Shown: positions 11,837 to 23,987 of the stretch, piece by piece | Layout of the letters: each line of letters opens with the position of its first letter | Position numbering within the stretch: position 1 is the stretch's first letter | Origin: Chimonanthus salicifolius | Lineage: Eukaryota > Streptophyta > Magnoliopsida > Laurales > Calycanthaceae | NCBI GenBank assembly: GCA_013350335.1 | Contig: CM023535.1 | Span: 30,970,991 to 31,034,990 of the forward strand | Direction: 5' to 3' | DNA: 64,000 bases | The notes under the pieces: generated by a model | The model's database searches: none | Seen by the model: only the letters and a program-made list of their open reading frames with translations | What the model was told of the DNA's origin: nothing | Program-made: the position numbers and the translations under genes

Positions 11837-12880
11837 TCAAGAGGTCCTAATGTTGGAAAAATACATTGAAGACAGGAGCATAGTCGAAAATTGCAAATGA
11901 GATCTTTTATTTTGCAATTTACTTTTAAGTCTTTCATGTATTGAAATTCCATATTTTGTACATTGAATTCTTCCATTTAATAAATAAGAAATGTCCATTT
12001 TTAGATTCTTGAAAAGTCCAATTATTCTTGATATCTTTTATGTTTCATTTTAATTTTTAATTTATGATCTTTATTTGATTAAAGTCTTAGTTTGGGAATG
12101 TTGAACCTAGGATCAAACTTTAATTAGATCAAAGAGTATAGATTTTAATTCAAAGGTGTAAAATGAATCTTGAATTCTATGCGTTGAATTTCAGATCTAG
12201 GTTTCTTGTTTATTTAATAATTTTGGGAGATGAGAGAAAAATTTCATAACCACCTTAAATTATGCATTTATTTTATTCTGTCATTTATTTTTCATGTCAA
12301 TTCAATTATGTTATTTACTTTATTTAGTTAAGTTATTCATCTTGTATGTATGTTAATTAGTTTATTTTTAATGTTGTCTTTGGTGTATGTTTATTTTTTT
12401 TGTAATTTATTTATGTTCAAACCATGTATCTTATTTATTTGATTCTTAGTTTAACATTGTATTCTTTGTTTAATAATTTATTCATTCTTTAATTTATTCT
12501 TTCATGTATAAAAGAAACCTCTCTCTCAAAAGATTCTTTAATTGGGATTGTGAGTATATTATTTTAATCAGGTACTTTGTAATTTAATTCATGAGAGATG
12601 ACTACATATCCATTGATTGAGCAACGTAAAAAGTAAAGGAACTAATTTGATTCACATGTTAAATAAAGAATGGTGTTCATTTGTTTTCCAGTTAAAATTT
12701 TGTCTTTTTATTTCAAATCCAGACTTTATATATTTTTTTCTCAAGATTAGATCTTTTTAAGAGGTACGTATTTAATTTTAAGCATATATTTTGTGATTTC
12801 CTATGGGTGCAACCTCACACTCATACGCTATAATATCAAATGGTTCGTATGCATGCGAGATTTACAAATTTAAAACATCA
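11837..12880 (+). mobile_element. Athila-like 5' LTR, second part
   Basis: It resumes with the duplicated TCAAG and is AT-rich with no reading frame of note. The end is placed at the CA of 12879-12880, about nine bases before the primer-binding site; this 3' boundary is approximate because no second LTR is present to compare. Combined LTR length without the insert is about 2.7 kb. Confidence 0.65.
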
Positions 12881-12889
12881 GCAAGTTAT

Positions 12890-12907
12890 TGGCACTGTTA
12901 CCGGGGA
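12890..12907 (+). promoter_or_regulatory. Primer-binding site, tRNA-Asp type
   Basis: TGGCACTGTTACCGGGGA differs at two positions from the tRNA-Asp 3'-end complement used by Athila/Tat elements (TGGCGCCGTTGCCGGGGA). Both differences are G-to-A or C-to-T changes. It primes minus-strand DNA synthesis and supports the plus orientation. Confidence 0.85.
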
Positions 12908-14136
12908 AATCAAAATTTAAAATATGTGCCATTTAAAACTTATGTAATTTTTGAAAGATTGCTATTTTTGGAACATTTCTATTTTTGGCAACTCTTTAAA
13001 ATTGGAAACCTTTTTTTGGAAAGTTCTAATTTTAAAAAGTTCCTTTAATAAGAGATTTTTGAAAATGTCAATTTTCGGATTAAGTCTATTTTTGAAGATT
13101 TGCTAACCTTTGAAACTACCATATTTAGAATTTTCTATTTTTTAGAAATTTTCTAATTGTTAGTTTCTTATTTTAGCGAATATGTGTTAATCTTGGAAAT
13201 CTGTTTTTATTTTGGAAAAAAAAAATATAGAAAGTTTCTATTTTTAGAAAAAAACATTTTTGGAAAATTTTCTATTTTTGGAAAATTTTCTATTTTTGGA
13301 AATCATTTGTTTTTAGAAAATTCCCCAACTTAGAAGTTTTCTAGATTTAGAAAATCTTATTTAACTTGTGAATCTAATCAAATCAAATCTTGGAATAAAA
13401 TTGGTGAATCTCTAATTTAATTTTCTGAGTCTCATCTTAATTAAAATTGCAATTTAGGACTTTGAATAGTATATTTCTTTCACTAGTTGTAGTTTTAGGA
13501 AAACATCATTTAGTTTAGGATCATGCATTTTTTCTTTATTTTGTTTTGCAGGATTTTTAAAATGCACACTCAAAAATTGTTGGAAACATGCATGCTAAAA
13601 ATGCGCGCTTAAAAATTGCTAAATGTTTGTGTGGTAAAGTAGGATTGCATTCACAATTTCTAGAAAAACAAGATAGTAAAATAGTTCATTTATTTCCTAA
13701 TAAATCAATTGAGGAACCATTAGGCTAGATTTTTAGGGTTTCTTGCTCATTAACTTGTTCAACCACAAAATCATTTTTTGTAACCACTGAATAGTTTATC
13801 TTCAAGAATGGTGTCTAAGGCTAGTTCTGTTAGCAAGACATGAGGTCGAGCATCTTCTGAGGATAATTTGGGACGAGATATCGTCTGTGCTCCCCCACTT
13901 ACATGGCAACTTACCTAGCCATCTTGTGGTTAAACTCTCATTGGAGACTTAGATTAATTGGAAAGAAAAGTAGGAGCAAGTCTAGAGACAATCTTTAGGG
14001 TCCTATTAGCCAGATAAAATTTTGATTGCATTAGTGCAATTCAAATCTAGATATAGGCATTTCTTGTGTATTTTTGTTCGAACGTGTGTGATCGTATCTG
14101 TGTTTGCTTAACTAGTCACGTGACTGCACCAATCGC
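12908..14136 (+). other. AT-rich leader of Athila-like element
   Basis: No gene is visible. About 12955-13330 is filled with irregular copies of a CTATTTTTGGAAA-like word, clearest at 13240-13310. Such long AT-rich leaders before gag are usual in this lineage. Confidence 0.6.
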
Positions 14137-15560
14137 TTGGTTAGAGTTACACTTCCAGTCAATACATCGATTGTTGCGTTCGGAACTCAGCCTAGCTCAG
14201 TCATAGACATAGACAATCCACTTAGCTCACCATCATCTTCATCCCCATCTACTTCTTCATCATCATGTTTTTCTTCACTACCATCATCACCCATGGCAGA
14301 GGAAGTTGTGGAGAAAACTCTCTAAGACTACTTCTCACCAGTCATAGCCAACACTCCATCAGGTATAATTATACCTGCAACCAATGTTACCTTTGAACTT
14401 AAGCCAGCATTTTTACAACTTCTACCAGCTTTTCATGGTCTTGATAGAAAGGATCCATACCTCCATGTCAAAGAATTCTTAGAGATCTGCGCCACAATTA
14501 AAATTCAAGGAATCACTGATGAATATATTTGACTTTGATTATTTCCTTCTCTCTCAAAGAAAAAGTGAAATCTTGGTTAACCACATCAACCCGTCAAATG
14601 ATGGCTTTCAAACGTGGAGACTTGTCCAATTTTTCTATGATGGTTTAACCACATCAACCCGTCAAATGGTCGAGTCCAAAAAAAATGGGGACTTTTTCAA
14701 GTTAACTGAGAACAATGGATGGACATTCTTGGAAACATTGGTAGAGAATTCTTAGCGATGAGATTTCTCTAAGAAATATAATTTAGCGCAAACCTCAAAG
14801 AAAATGGGTTTGTATGAAGTCAGTAATGATTTTTTCGTTAAATTAGCAATCGTAAACCTAACGAAAAAAGTTGACTCATTGGTGATGACTCGGGCATGAA
14901 TCCATCAATAGGAGCGAATGCTGAATTTTGTGCTGTGTGTTCTAGTCCAGGACACAACGCCCAAAATTGCTCTTCCCTAGGATCAAATTCTGAGTGTTCA
15001 ACTGAACAAGTTAATGCACTCAATAATTTTGGAAAACAATAAGGAACCCCATTCTCTGCTACATACAATCCTAATTGGCGAAATCATCCGTATCTCTCTT
15101 GGCGTCAGAATCAATCTCCAATGAATCAAAATTCTCCACAATATCAAAATCAGCCAAATTAGCCATATCCAAATCAATCATATCACCCATCAGCTCAAAA
15201 TCAACCTTATCATCCACCCCAGCCAACTCAGTCTAATCCTTCACAACAACATAAACCGTCGATTGAGGATACATTGCAGCAATTCATGCAATCTACCCAG
15301 CAGGCTATGCACAAGCTTCAAACATAGCTTTGACAATTGGCCACTGCTATTGGTGATTGGGAAAATTGCAAATGTCCCAGTCAACCTATTCCAAATCCTA
15401 AGGGACAATATGAGGTTTTATAATCCAAACCAGATGATGTTAGATCAAGTACTACCTTGAGATTAGGGAAACAGGTAGACAATAAAGTAGAAATGCCTAA
15501 AGAACACATAAATGATCAATCAAAGCAACTCGATAACTCACTGAGTTCATCCCCTGATCC
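14137..15560 (+). pseudogene. gag of Athila-like element, broken
   Basis: Gag forms the virus-like particle. Recognisable parts in order: a Ser/Pro-rich N-terminal stretch (14137-14325); the capsid start TFELKPAFLQLLPAFHGLDR and a following YLHVKEFLEIC-like stretch (about 14390-14510); STRQMVE (about 14655); a CX2CX4HX4C zinc knuckle with Cys, Cys, His, Cys intact (14929-14970); an Asn/Gln/Pro-rich tail (15070-15260); and TTLRLGKQVDN (about 15450), the variant here of a motif typical of the lineage. Stops near 14324 and 14530, plus frameshifts, prevent a full product. Confidence 0.8.
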
Positions 15561-16032
15561 AAAATTCATCAGATTTCTCTACTAAGTAAACATTTTCACC
15601 TAGGGCTTCATATTCTCATAGGTTGTCAGCAAAACAAAAGATACCTTATGGTATACTAGAGGTGTTTAAACATGTCAGATCCCTCTATTGGATGCCATCA
15701 ATCAGGTACCTTCGTATGCCAAATTTCTCAAGGACCTATGTACGGTAAAACGGAGAACTAATGTTCCCAGAAAGGCTTTTCTTGCTGAAAATGCGAGTGC
15801 ACTTCTCCAACAAACATTTCCAATCAAACATAAGGATCCTGGAAGTCCAACTATTGCATGTCCAATTGGTACATACACAATTGACAGGTCCTTATTAGAT
15901 CTTGGAGCTAGTGTCAGTCTACTGCCATATTCTCTATATGAGCAGTTAGGTTTGGGAGAATTGAAACCAACCTCTATCACCCTACCGTTGGCCAATCGCT
16001 CCGTAAAATTCAAATAGCTGTGATAGAAGACG
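15561..16032 (+). pseudogene. Protease N-terminal part, Athila-like
   Basis: The 109-residue open stretch 15688-16017 holds a retropepsin core with the catalytic motif written DLGASVSLLPYSLY (Asp codon 15898-15900); the family usually has Thr or Ser after that Asp. A stop follows at about 16018, and at 16033 the gene is split by a solo LTR. The other half resumes at 19128. Protease would cut the gag-pol polyprotein. Confidence 0.85.
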
Positions 16033-16140
16033 TGTAACACCCCCCCTTTTTCACTCGCTTCTTCCCGTAAATTTAGAGTCTATTTTTTTTTTTTTAATAA
16101 CAGAGTAGAGTGAGCGCGGGACGTCACGACGCGAGCTAAG

Positions 16141-16221
16141 TCCGAACTTCCAAAGTCCGACCCTTAACTGGCCAACCCTATGTATGCATGGACTAAGTCC
16201 ACAAAAATGGTTCACACATAG
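16141..16221 (-). other. Structured block in LTR
   Basis: Hairpin TCGGACTT..AAGTTCGGA (16141-16160, two G-U pairs) and outer stem CTATGTGTG..CATACATAG (16213-16221 with 16178-16186, one G-U pair), read on the minus strand. Same architecture as at 11641-11722. Confidence 0.7.
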
Positions 16222-17214
16222 CAATATCAACATGCGGAATAAAAATCATAACCTGCAGAATCATAACATCATTTTGCGGAATCGTAATAGAACCAAGTTC
16301 TATTCCATTCAGATAGCAAAGTACATTAAGTCCTTAATCATCATTAAAACGTCATAATCACCAAACTAAACATCCGACCATCTAAGTTATTACATTCCGA
16401 AACTAGTTACTCAATTACAAGTCCATAAGTAACTTTATTCAAAACATATGAAATAAGTCATCCAAGCTCCTAAGCCTGGCCCCTTTTCCGTTCCTCGTTC
16501 CCCTGATTACCTGTATCATCAACTAGGGCAGAAGTAGGGCATTAGAACAACGCGCCCAGTAGGTATTCCAGTTACAGCTAACACATGGTTAGTACAAAAC
16601 ATATATTATAACATAATATCCAAAACCATGTAAAATCCATTCCATGCAATGACGACAAATGCAATGAGTCCCACCCATCACATGTACAGAAAATGTACCC
16701 ACCACATAGGTCTCCTTGACGCCCCGGCGGAGTGTGGACCCTCTGGATTCTTCTAGATGGAAATCACATCAAGGTACCGCACATAGGTTTTTCGGACGCC
16801 CCGACGTAGTGTGACCCCTTCGGTTACAAATCCTCCACCCCATGCCATGCATGAGATGCCAATGAATCACATGCTATTTTATAACATAAGCATAGCATTT
16901 AAAATCACCTTTTAAAACATAATCAACACATGCTATTTATACAGTTAAACATAGCATTTGAAATTCAATAATAAAGCATATCCTTTGAAACATATTTTCA
17001 TCAAACATAAGATAAAAACAAGTGTACATAAGCCCATGGTTTCAAAGAGGTGGAATCCTACCAAAGACCATTCACGAGTCCTTGCGCTTCCGTCCAAGAA
17101 TTGATCACCGATCGCACACCGCTTGCGAGATCCCGTTACCTTATAATATAATAATAAATCAACACCAAATCCCACTTGATTTACAAGGTTCTAAGTCCAT
17201 AATAAAAACCCATG

Positions 17215-18414
17215 GGGTTCTGCCATACACCATGGCCGAACCCATGGCTTACCATTTTCACACCTAATTACGAAAATGCCATCCATGTCTATCATTCCGT
17301 AATCCCTTCTTTTCACTCATTAAAACAATTGCCTAAGATAATGTTTGATCCCCAAAACATCTCATGGGGTTCGGCCATACATCATGGCCGAACCCATGAT
17401 CTTTCAATTTAGGCGATATTTACCATTTTGCCACTAGCTTAGGTTCATGCCTTCCCATTAATCCAATCATCATATTAAATTCATACCATCCATTCCCCTT
17501 GATCATTAACACATTAACCTAACCCATATAATTTATTCATGGGGTTCGGCCATACACCTTGGCCGAACCCTATGTCCAATATTTCCTATATTTACAAGAT
17601 TGCCACTCATGGCTAACCTTCTATATTTTGCAAGTATTTACAACCTTGCCATGGGTCTCCATTACCTCATGTTTATGTTCAAAACCGATCCATAAAATCC
17701 CTTAATTTGGTCCATGGGGTTCGACCATACACCTTGGCCGAACCCTATGGTGTATAATTTCCAATTATATCATTAATACTCCATACTTAGAAAGTTTCCC
17801 ATTTTAGCATCCAACTTCCATAATTACAAAATTGCCATTCATGGCCAACCTTCCATAAATAGAAGGTTTCCCAATTTAGAATCACCTTCCATTTAATCTA
17901 AGTTCCATAATTAGTAAGTTACTAATTTAATCTCCACCTTAGATCCTTTCTAAATTAATAACCATCCTTGTATTTTAATAAATTTACTTACATTAAAATA
18001 CCAATCCAACTCCATGGGGTTCGGCCATACCCATGGCCGAACCCTATGGTTCCATTAAAAATTATTAACCTTATGTCCATATAATCCAATGCATATGAAA
18101 ACCCCAAATTCATAAATTTATTTGGTGGGGTTCGGCCATACACCATCGCCGAACCTCACCCCTCCAAACATCATTTTACATCATCAATGATCTTCCATTA
18201 AAAATCACCAACAACATCTATCAAAACCGTATGAATCTATTACCCAACTCCCATGGTTTTCATTCTTAAAAACCCAATAAAATAAATCAAGTCTTTCCAT
18301 GGGGTTCGGCCATGCACTATGGCCGAACCCTATGGTTCTTTCTTTTCCATTTAAATCATTAAACCCATATCCAATCTTCCTCCATGGGGTTCGGCCAAAC
18401 ACCATGGCCGAACC
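17215..18414. repeat. Hairpin array, 8 copies
   Basis: Copies of GGTTCGGCCAT..ATGGCCGAACC start near 17215, 17366, 17541, 17716, 18016, 18127, 18300 and 18385, with the loop ACACC or close variants. Most are perfect or have one mismatch; spacing is 85-300 bases. Confidence 0.9.
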
Positions 18415-19127
18415 CTTATGGTTCTTTTATTTCAAAATCAATTTATCAAACAAGATACTAACCTTTTTCCGATTCCTTGCTCTTCCAATCCTTCTCCTTT
18501 CTTCTTAATTCTTTCAACCAAAAACTCCTCTTGCTGGCTGCCTTCTTCTTCTCCTTGCTCTTTGGCGTGAGAGAGATAGAGAGAGAATTCGAATAGAGTG
18601 TAACCTTGTGCCCTTGTCCCTCTCTCCCTATTATAATTTTCCCTTGGTCCATATTTAGGAAGTGCCTAATATAGCTACTCCCCCCTTTGGCCGTGCGCCC
18701 CATGTGTTATTTTTAGCCATTGCCGGCCTCTTTTCCTTAATTTGGAATGTACTATAGCTAAACAAATCCCCTATGCCGTGTGCCCCTTCTTTTAATTTAG
18801 ATACTTCTTTTATTTATTTTAAGAAAATATGCACACCCTTTTTAAAAGATTCCTTGGGCCTATGATAGATTTTACTATCTAAAATTCTGCCAAACTTATC
18901 CCATACACGGCCATAAAATCTTTTAATTAATTTTTTTGGACATAATGCATTACTAAAATAATTCAACCCATTTAAATTTTAATAAAACCAATTCCACAAT
19001 CAATTGGTCCTAATTGGGTCATGGCCCAATTCTTTATCCATATAAGATCCAATCTAAAATTCATAATTAAAAATGGATAATTTTTTATATAAATAATAAA
19101 TTGAAAAATCCGGGGTATTACAAGACG

Positions 19128-19690
19128 TTCTAGTTAAAGTTGACAATTTTTACTTTCCTATAGATTTTGTGGTCTTGGATACACAACCAACTCAGAATGA
19201 TAATGGGCATATAACAATCATTCTTGGATGACCATTTTTGGCCACTGTAAACACTGTGATCAATTGCCAAAATGGTATGCTTAATTATCATTTGGAGACT
19301 TGACAACTGAACTCAATGGTTTTGGCCTATGTTGACAACTCTCTATACGGATGTTCCATGCGAGGTTAAATTAATTCAGGTTTTGTTGATGAGTTTTTCC
19401 TTCACTCCATTCAGACAAGGATTTCAATTTCAATGAAGTGAATGTTGTCACCAAATCTGAACCTCTTTTTGTCAGTCAATTTGTTTCAGTCCCATCTATC
19501 GGGAAACCACCAAAATTAGAACTGAAGGCTCTTCCTAAGACTCTCAAATATTCATATCTTGAACCTTTAAACACATTGCCAATTATTATTTCTTCAGACT
19601 CAACTTCTGAACCAGAGTCTAGACTCTTGGCTATTTTAAGAGATCATAGTGAAGCTATAGGATAGTTCATCACCGATCTCAAAGGAATTA
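19128..19690 (+). pseudogene. Protease C-terminal part and linker, Athila-like
   Basis: It continues the protease after the solo LTR (DNFYFPIDFVVLDTQP, about 19140-19185). An in-frame TGA at about 19226 replaces a codon in the conserved ILG(x)PFLAT region, most simply an Arg CGA changed by C-to-T. After another stop, 19438-19665 is open and carries PKLELKALPKTLKYSYLE, the protease-RT linker seen in Athila-like pol. Confidence 0.8.
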
Positions 19691-19914
19691 GCCCTTCTGT
19701 GGTCATGCACACAATTCACTTGGAAGAAAATTCCAAGACATCTAGAGAACCACAGAGACGGTTAAATCCTAGGATGCGGGAAGTAGTGAGAGCTGAAATT
19801 TTGCAACTTTTCGAAGCTGGAATCATTTACCCAATTTCTGACAGTGCATGGGTAGGTCCAATCCAAGTTGTCTCGAAAAAGTCTGGTGTCACGGCAATAA
19901 AAAATGGGGAAAAC
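19691..19914 (+). pseudogene. Reverse transcriptase start, Athila-like
   Basis: The open frame from 19699 reads VMHTIHLEENSKTSREPQRR and then RT fingers (GIIYPISDSAWVGPIQVVSK, KKSGVT). It is interrupted at 19915 by a solo LTR and resumes at 23988. Confidence 0.87.
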
Positions 19915-20016
19915 TGTAACGACCCGCCTTTTTTCACTCGCTTTCCGAAAATCAGAGTCTATTTTTTTTTTTTATAGAAAGTGACAAGAGAGCGGGACGT
20001 CACGACGCGAGCTAAG

Positions 20017-20096
20017 TCCGAGCTTCCAAAGCCCGACCCATAACTGGCCAACCATACGTGTGAGTGGACCAAGTCCACTAAAATGGTTCACACGTA
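20017..20096 (-). other. Structured block in LTR
   Basis: Hairpin TCGGGCTT..AAGCTCGGA (20017-20036) and outer stem TACGTGTGA..TCACACGTA (20055-20063 with 20088-20096, perfect 9 bp) enclosing AGTGGAC..GTCCACT (perfect 7 bp). Compared with 16141-16160, one A-T pair in the first hairpin is G-C here. Confidence 0.75.
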
Positions 20097-20647
20097 CTCA
20101 AGTTAAACATGCGGAATAAATCATGCAGAATAATAATAGAATAAAAATTCTATTCCATTTTTAGATAGCAAAGTAGTCCAACACTTAATCATAATTACCT
20201 TAAGTTAAATTATCCAATATCAACCATCCAAACCATGGCAAATATGACTACGTTATTACATTCCCGACTGCTAGTTACTCAAATACATTATCCATGATAA
20301 ACAAAAATCAACTTAATCACCCAAGCTCCTAAGCTTGGCTCCGATCACGTTCTCGTTCAGTCCATTCCCTGTGTCATCAACTAGGGTAGAAGTAGGGCGT
20401 TAGACAATGAGCCCAATAGGTATTCCAATTAGGGTTAACACATGGTTTAGTATATAAAATCCATATATAATGTACCATACCATACTTGTAAATCATCGTA
20501 TCCAAAATCATGTATGATAATAGAGATCCAATCATACAGATAAAAACCAGAAATCTTGCATGATAATAAAGATCATAATCATGCCGATTCAATGCCATGC
20601 CATGCTATCATATGCAATGATTCCCACCCATCACAAACACATAGTAA

Positions 20648-20830
20648 CCTCTTGATGGAAAGCTCATCATCAAGGTATCCCCCACGATTGTATTACGGAC
20701 GCCCCGACGGAGTGTGGATCTCCGGTTACATTTCATACATTGTATCCTCTTGATGGAAAGCTCCTCATCAAGGTATCCCCCACGAATGTTTTACGGACGC
20801 CCCGACGAATTGTGGGTCTCCGGTTACCTT
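20648..20830. repeat. 98-bp tandem hairpin units in LTR
   Basis: Two units start CCTCTTGATGG at 20648 and 20746. Each contains CTTGATG..CATCAAG and ends in a GACGCCCCGACG..CTCCGG stretch. Confidence 0.8.
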
Positions 20831-21167
20831 TCATCCCTTCCATGCCATGCATGAGATGCAAATGCCAACATGCTATAGAATATTACAAAACATAGCATGA
20901 AAATCCCATAATTGCAACATATTGTTTGATACCAAAATAACTTATCAAACATGAAATAAAATCATCATAAGTACATAATATATATCCATGGTTTCAATGA
21001 TGTAGGAATCCTACCCAAGACAACTAAGGTACCCTTGAGCTTTAAACCGGCAACCGTTCACGATCGTGCACCGTTTGTGTGGTCTCGTCACCTTGTTACA
21101 TATCAACAAGTCAATCCATATTCCATTTGATTTACCATTTGGTCTAAGTCCATAAACACACCCTTGT

Positions 21168-22450
21168 CGGGTTCGGCCATACACCATGGCCGAACCTCAC
21201 TTACTTTGATTTTAACCCTTCCTTTATTTATTACTCAATCACCACTTAACTAATTACTTAACCCTTAGTCCACCAAAATCCACCTTAGTGGGGGTCGGCC
21301 ATACCACATGGCCGAACCTCACTCACTTGAGTTTGGCCCCTCTTTGTAATCCTTTGATCTTTATAAATTAAATAAGTCCAAGATCATTCATCCTTCATTC
21401 ACACATCTAATCACTTATACACAATTATTTAACCTTGATAATAACCTAAGTCCATAAAAATATTCCCATGGGGTTCGGCCATACACCATGGCCGAACCCA
21501 TGGTCCATCAATTTCACCTATTTACAACATTGCCATTACTCTATCTATGGCTAAACATTTTATTCATTAAAACATGCCTAAGTTCATAATCTGATCCATT
21601 AACCTAGTTCCAAAAGTGATCCATCAAATCATGATATAATACCATATGACCCATTAAAGTGGTTCATGGGGTTAAGCCATACACCATGGCCGAACCCATG
21701 GTCCTTCCATTTTCCACCATTTTTCCATCTTAGGCATCCTTCTTTCTATGGCTAAACACTCCTCTTTTTTATACATATCTAGGTCCATAACTGATCCATA
21801 ATCATGGATCCAAAAATGATTTATTTACTCATAACATAAAACCCTAACAAATGCTTCCATTCCTTAGCTTGATTATCCATCCATTTAAACATGCATATAT
21901 CCATACATAACCCCTTAAAAAATATGGTTCATGGGGTTCGGCCATACACCATGGCCGAACCCATGATGTCTTATCTCCATCTTCTCCATGAACTCAATTA
22001 CAATATTTAAGTCCATGAACCAAGGTCCGTCCATGGGTTTAACCATACATTTAGGTTCATCTTTTTGAAACATCAATTACCATGTTTAAAATCAATTAAA
22101 TTTAACATCATCCTCCCATTATTTCCATGATCTAAATTACATAACATAATTCAATAATTCTCTATGGGGTTCGGACATACACCATGGCCGAACCCTAAGG
22201 TCCTTGGTTCTCCATCCTTTACCCCATTTTAATTTACATTGTTAATGTTTTTCCACCAATCTCATCCTTAAAAACCTTTAACATCAATAATACCCTTCCA
22301 TTTTAAAATCATAAATCCAAGATTGGTCTTTTGATGGGGTTCGGCCATACATCATGGCCGAACCTCATCCAACCCTTTTTTTTTTTTTGGTCTTTGATGG
22401 TTCTTGTGTATACCATTTAGGTTTTGGCCATGCAAGGGCCAAACCATGAT
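21168..22450. repeat. Hairpin array, about 8 copies
   Basis: Copies start near 21168, 21292, 21470, 21668, 21935, 22164 and 22337, with a degraded one near 22425. The copies at 21470 and 21935 are perfect stems with loop ACACC. Confidence 0.9.
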
Positions 22451-22859
22451 CCTTGATTATCTTTTTCTTACTTATGAAATCTTAACAAGTACTTACCGAT
22501 TCCGCGACTCCTCCGGTTTCTTTCACTCCTTCTTGCTCTTCCAATCTTCCTCTTCCTTAGCCTTTTCTTCCTCTTTGATCCTTAGCCGAAGTTGATCTTG
22601 ATGAAGTCCCTTGAAGTGGTTCGGCCAAGAGATATATGTTTGAGAGAGATAGAGTAGCTTGGGATAGAATGATACTCTAAGTCCTTGTCTTGATGGTGAT
22701 CGGCCTTGTGTGGGAGGGAGAGAACCTTGAGATGAAGCTCTAAGCCTTGAGGAGTGGTTGGCAAAGAGAGTGTTTGAAGGAGAGAAAACAACGAAGAGGG
22801 AGGGAGTGAGATGAAACTCCACTCTTTTCTTGGTTAATGAAATTCAGCTCGAGGTTAGT

Positions 22860-23520
22860 GTCCTTTGGTGACACCCCTTGTAACTCCCAAACTCCTTTAC
22901 TTCCCTCCTTAGTGCTCCACATGGGGGTTTCATCCATGAGATGAAACTCCCAAGGCTCCAACGGTGTTGTCTTGCTTGAATTGGGTCACCACTCCAAAAC
23001 CGTCCTCCTCCCATTTAATTCCCATATGGGGGTTTCATCCATGGGGTATAACTCCCATGTGCCCAACGGTGTGCCTTCACTTGGCTTGTGTAACCGTCCA
23101 CCTCCCATTGGTGTTCCATCTTGGGGGTTTCATCCATAAGATGAAACTCCAAGGCCCCCAATGGTGCTGCCTTGTTTGAATGGTGTAACCTCCACCAACC
23201 TTTCTCCTCCCATTAATGGTTCATTTGGAGGTTTCATGCATGAGATGAAACACTCCCACCATTGACCCTTGGGTTTCCATCTTGAGATGGAAACCCTCCA
23301 TGCTTCCAGCGTGTGCCATGGTTGAATTGTGTAACAACCACAAAACAGTCCACCTCCCATTAGTGATACAATTTGGAGTTTCATTCTACGAAATGAGACT
23401 CCCATGTTTCCAACGTGTACTAAGGTTAAGCCTTGTGTAACCTCCAAAACCTTTCATCTCCCCATGAATGATTCATTTGGAGTTTCATGCATGAGATGAA
23501 ACTCCCCCCTCCAACGTGTG
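22860..23520 (-). repeat. Local inverted-repeat cluster in LTR
   Basis: GTTTCAT..ATGAAAC inverted pairs with 6-8 base loops recur roughly every 90-110 bases (near 22925, 23030, 23120, 23230, 23270, 23375 and 23485), each followed by a CTCC-rich and AACGTG/AACGGTG stretch. It is an old tandem array of about 100-bp units and a third kind of hairpin repeat in this LTR. Confidence 0.65.
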
Positions 23521-23987
23521 ACCTTGACTTGGTCTCATGAGGTGCATCTCTCCACATTCCCACTCCACTCACTTGAGATCAAAGTCCCATTAATTTCCAT
23601 TCAACTCATTTAACTCAACTCACCTCTTTAATTGAACTCACTTAAAATCAACTCATTTAACTCACTTAAAATCAACCCAATTACTTGATTCCATTTCCAA
23701 CTTAAATCAGCTCCAATTGAGTAAGCTTGAACTCACTTGGTGGTCAACCAAGTCAACCATGACCCATTGGGTCCCAATTGGGCATTTTGACCCAATTACC
23801 AATTTTGACCCAATTAAATACACCTTACCCATTTATTTCAATTGGACCACATTCACCATTCGTTGGGTCTTAATTGGGCCATTGACCCAACACCTTACCC
23901 ATCTAAGGTCCATATCCAATAATTCACAACTTAAATAGCAAATTCCGTAAATATTTATAACTTGAAAATCCGGGGTGTTACAAAAAC

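Larger units (their letters stand above)
16033..19122 (-). mobile_element. Solo gypsy LTR, 3090 bp, TSD AGACG
   Basis: On the plus strand it reads TGTAACACCCCCCC to GGTATTACA, flanked by AGACG at 16028-16032 and 19123-19127. The module order is reversed, so it lies on the minus strand: A-run, structured block 16141-16221, GGGCATTAGA..GCGCCC stem (about 16538-16560), tandem hairpin zone (about 16712-16825), conserved block (about 17030-17145), eight-copy hairpin array 17215-18414. It sits inside the Athila protease and has no internal region. Confidence 0.93.
19915..23982 (-). mobile_element. Solo gypsy LTR, 4068 bp, TSD AAAAC
   Basis: On the plus strand it reads TGTAACGACCCGCC to GGTGTTACA, flanked by AAAAC (19910-19914 and 23983-23987). 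Minus-strand orientation is shown by the module order: A-run near 19965, structured block 20017-20096, AACGCCC-type stem near 20396, 98-bp tandem units 20648-20830, hairpin array 21168-22450, and a long region (22860-23560) with repeated GATGAAAC/GTTTCATC words forming further local inverted repeats. It has no internal region and splits the Athila RT. Confidence 0.93.
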
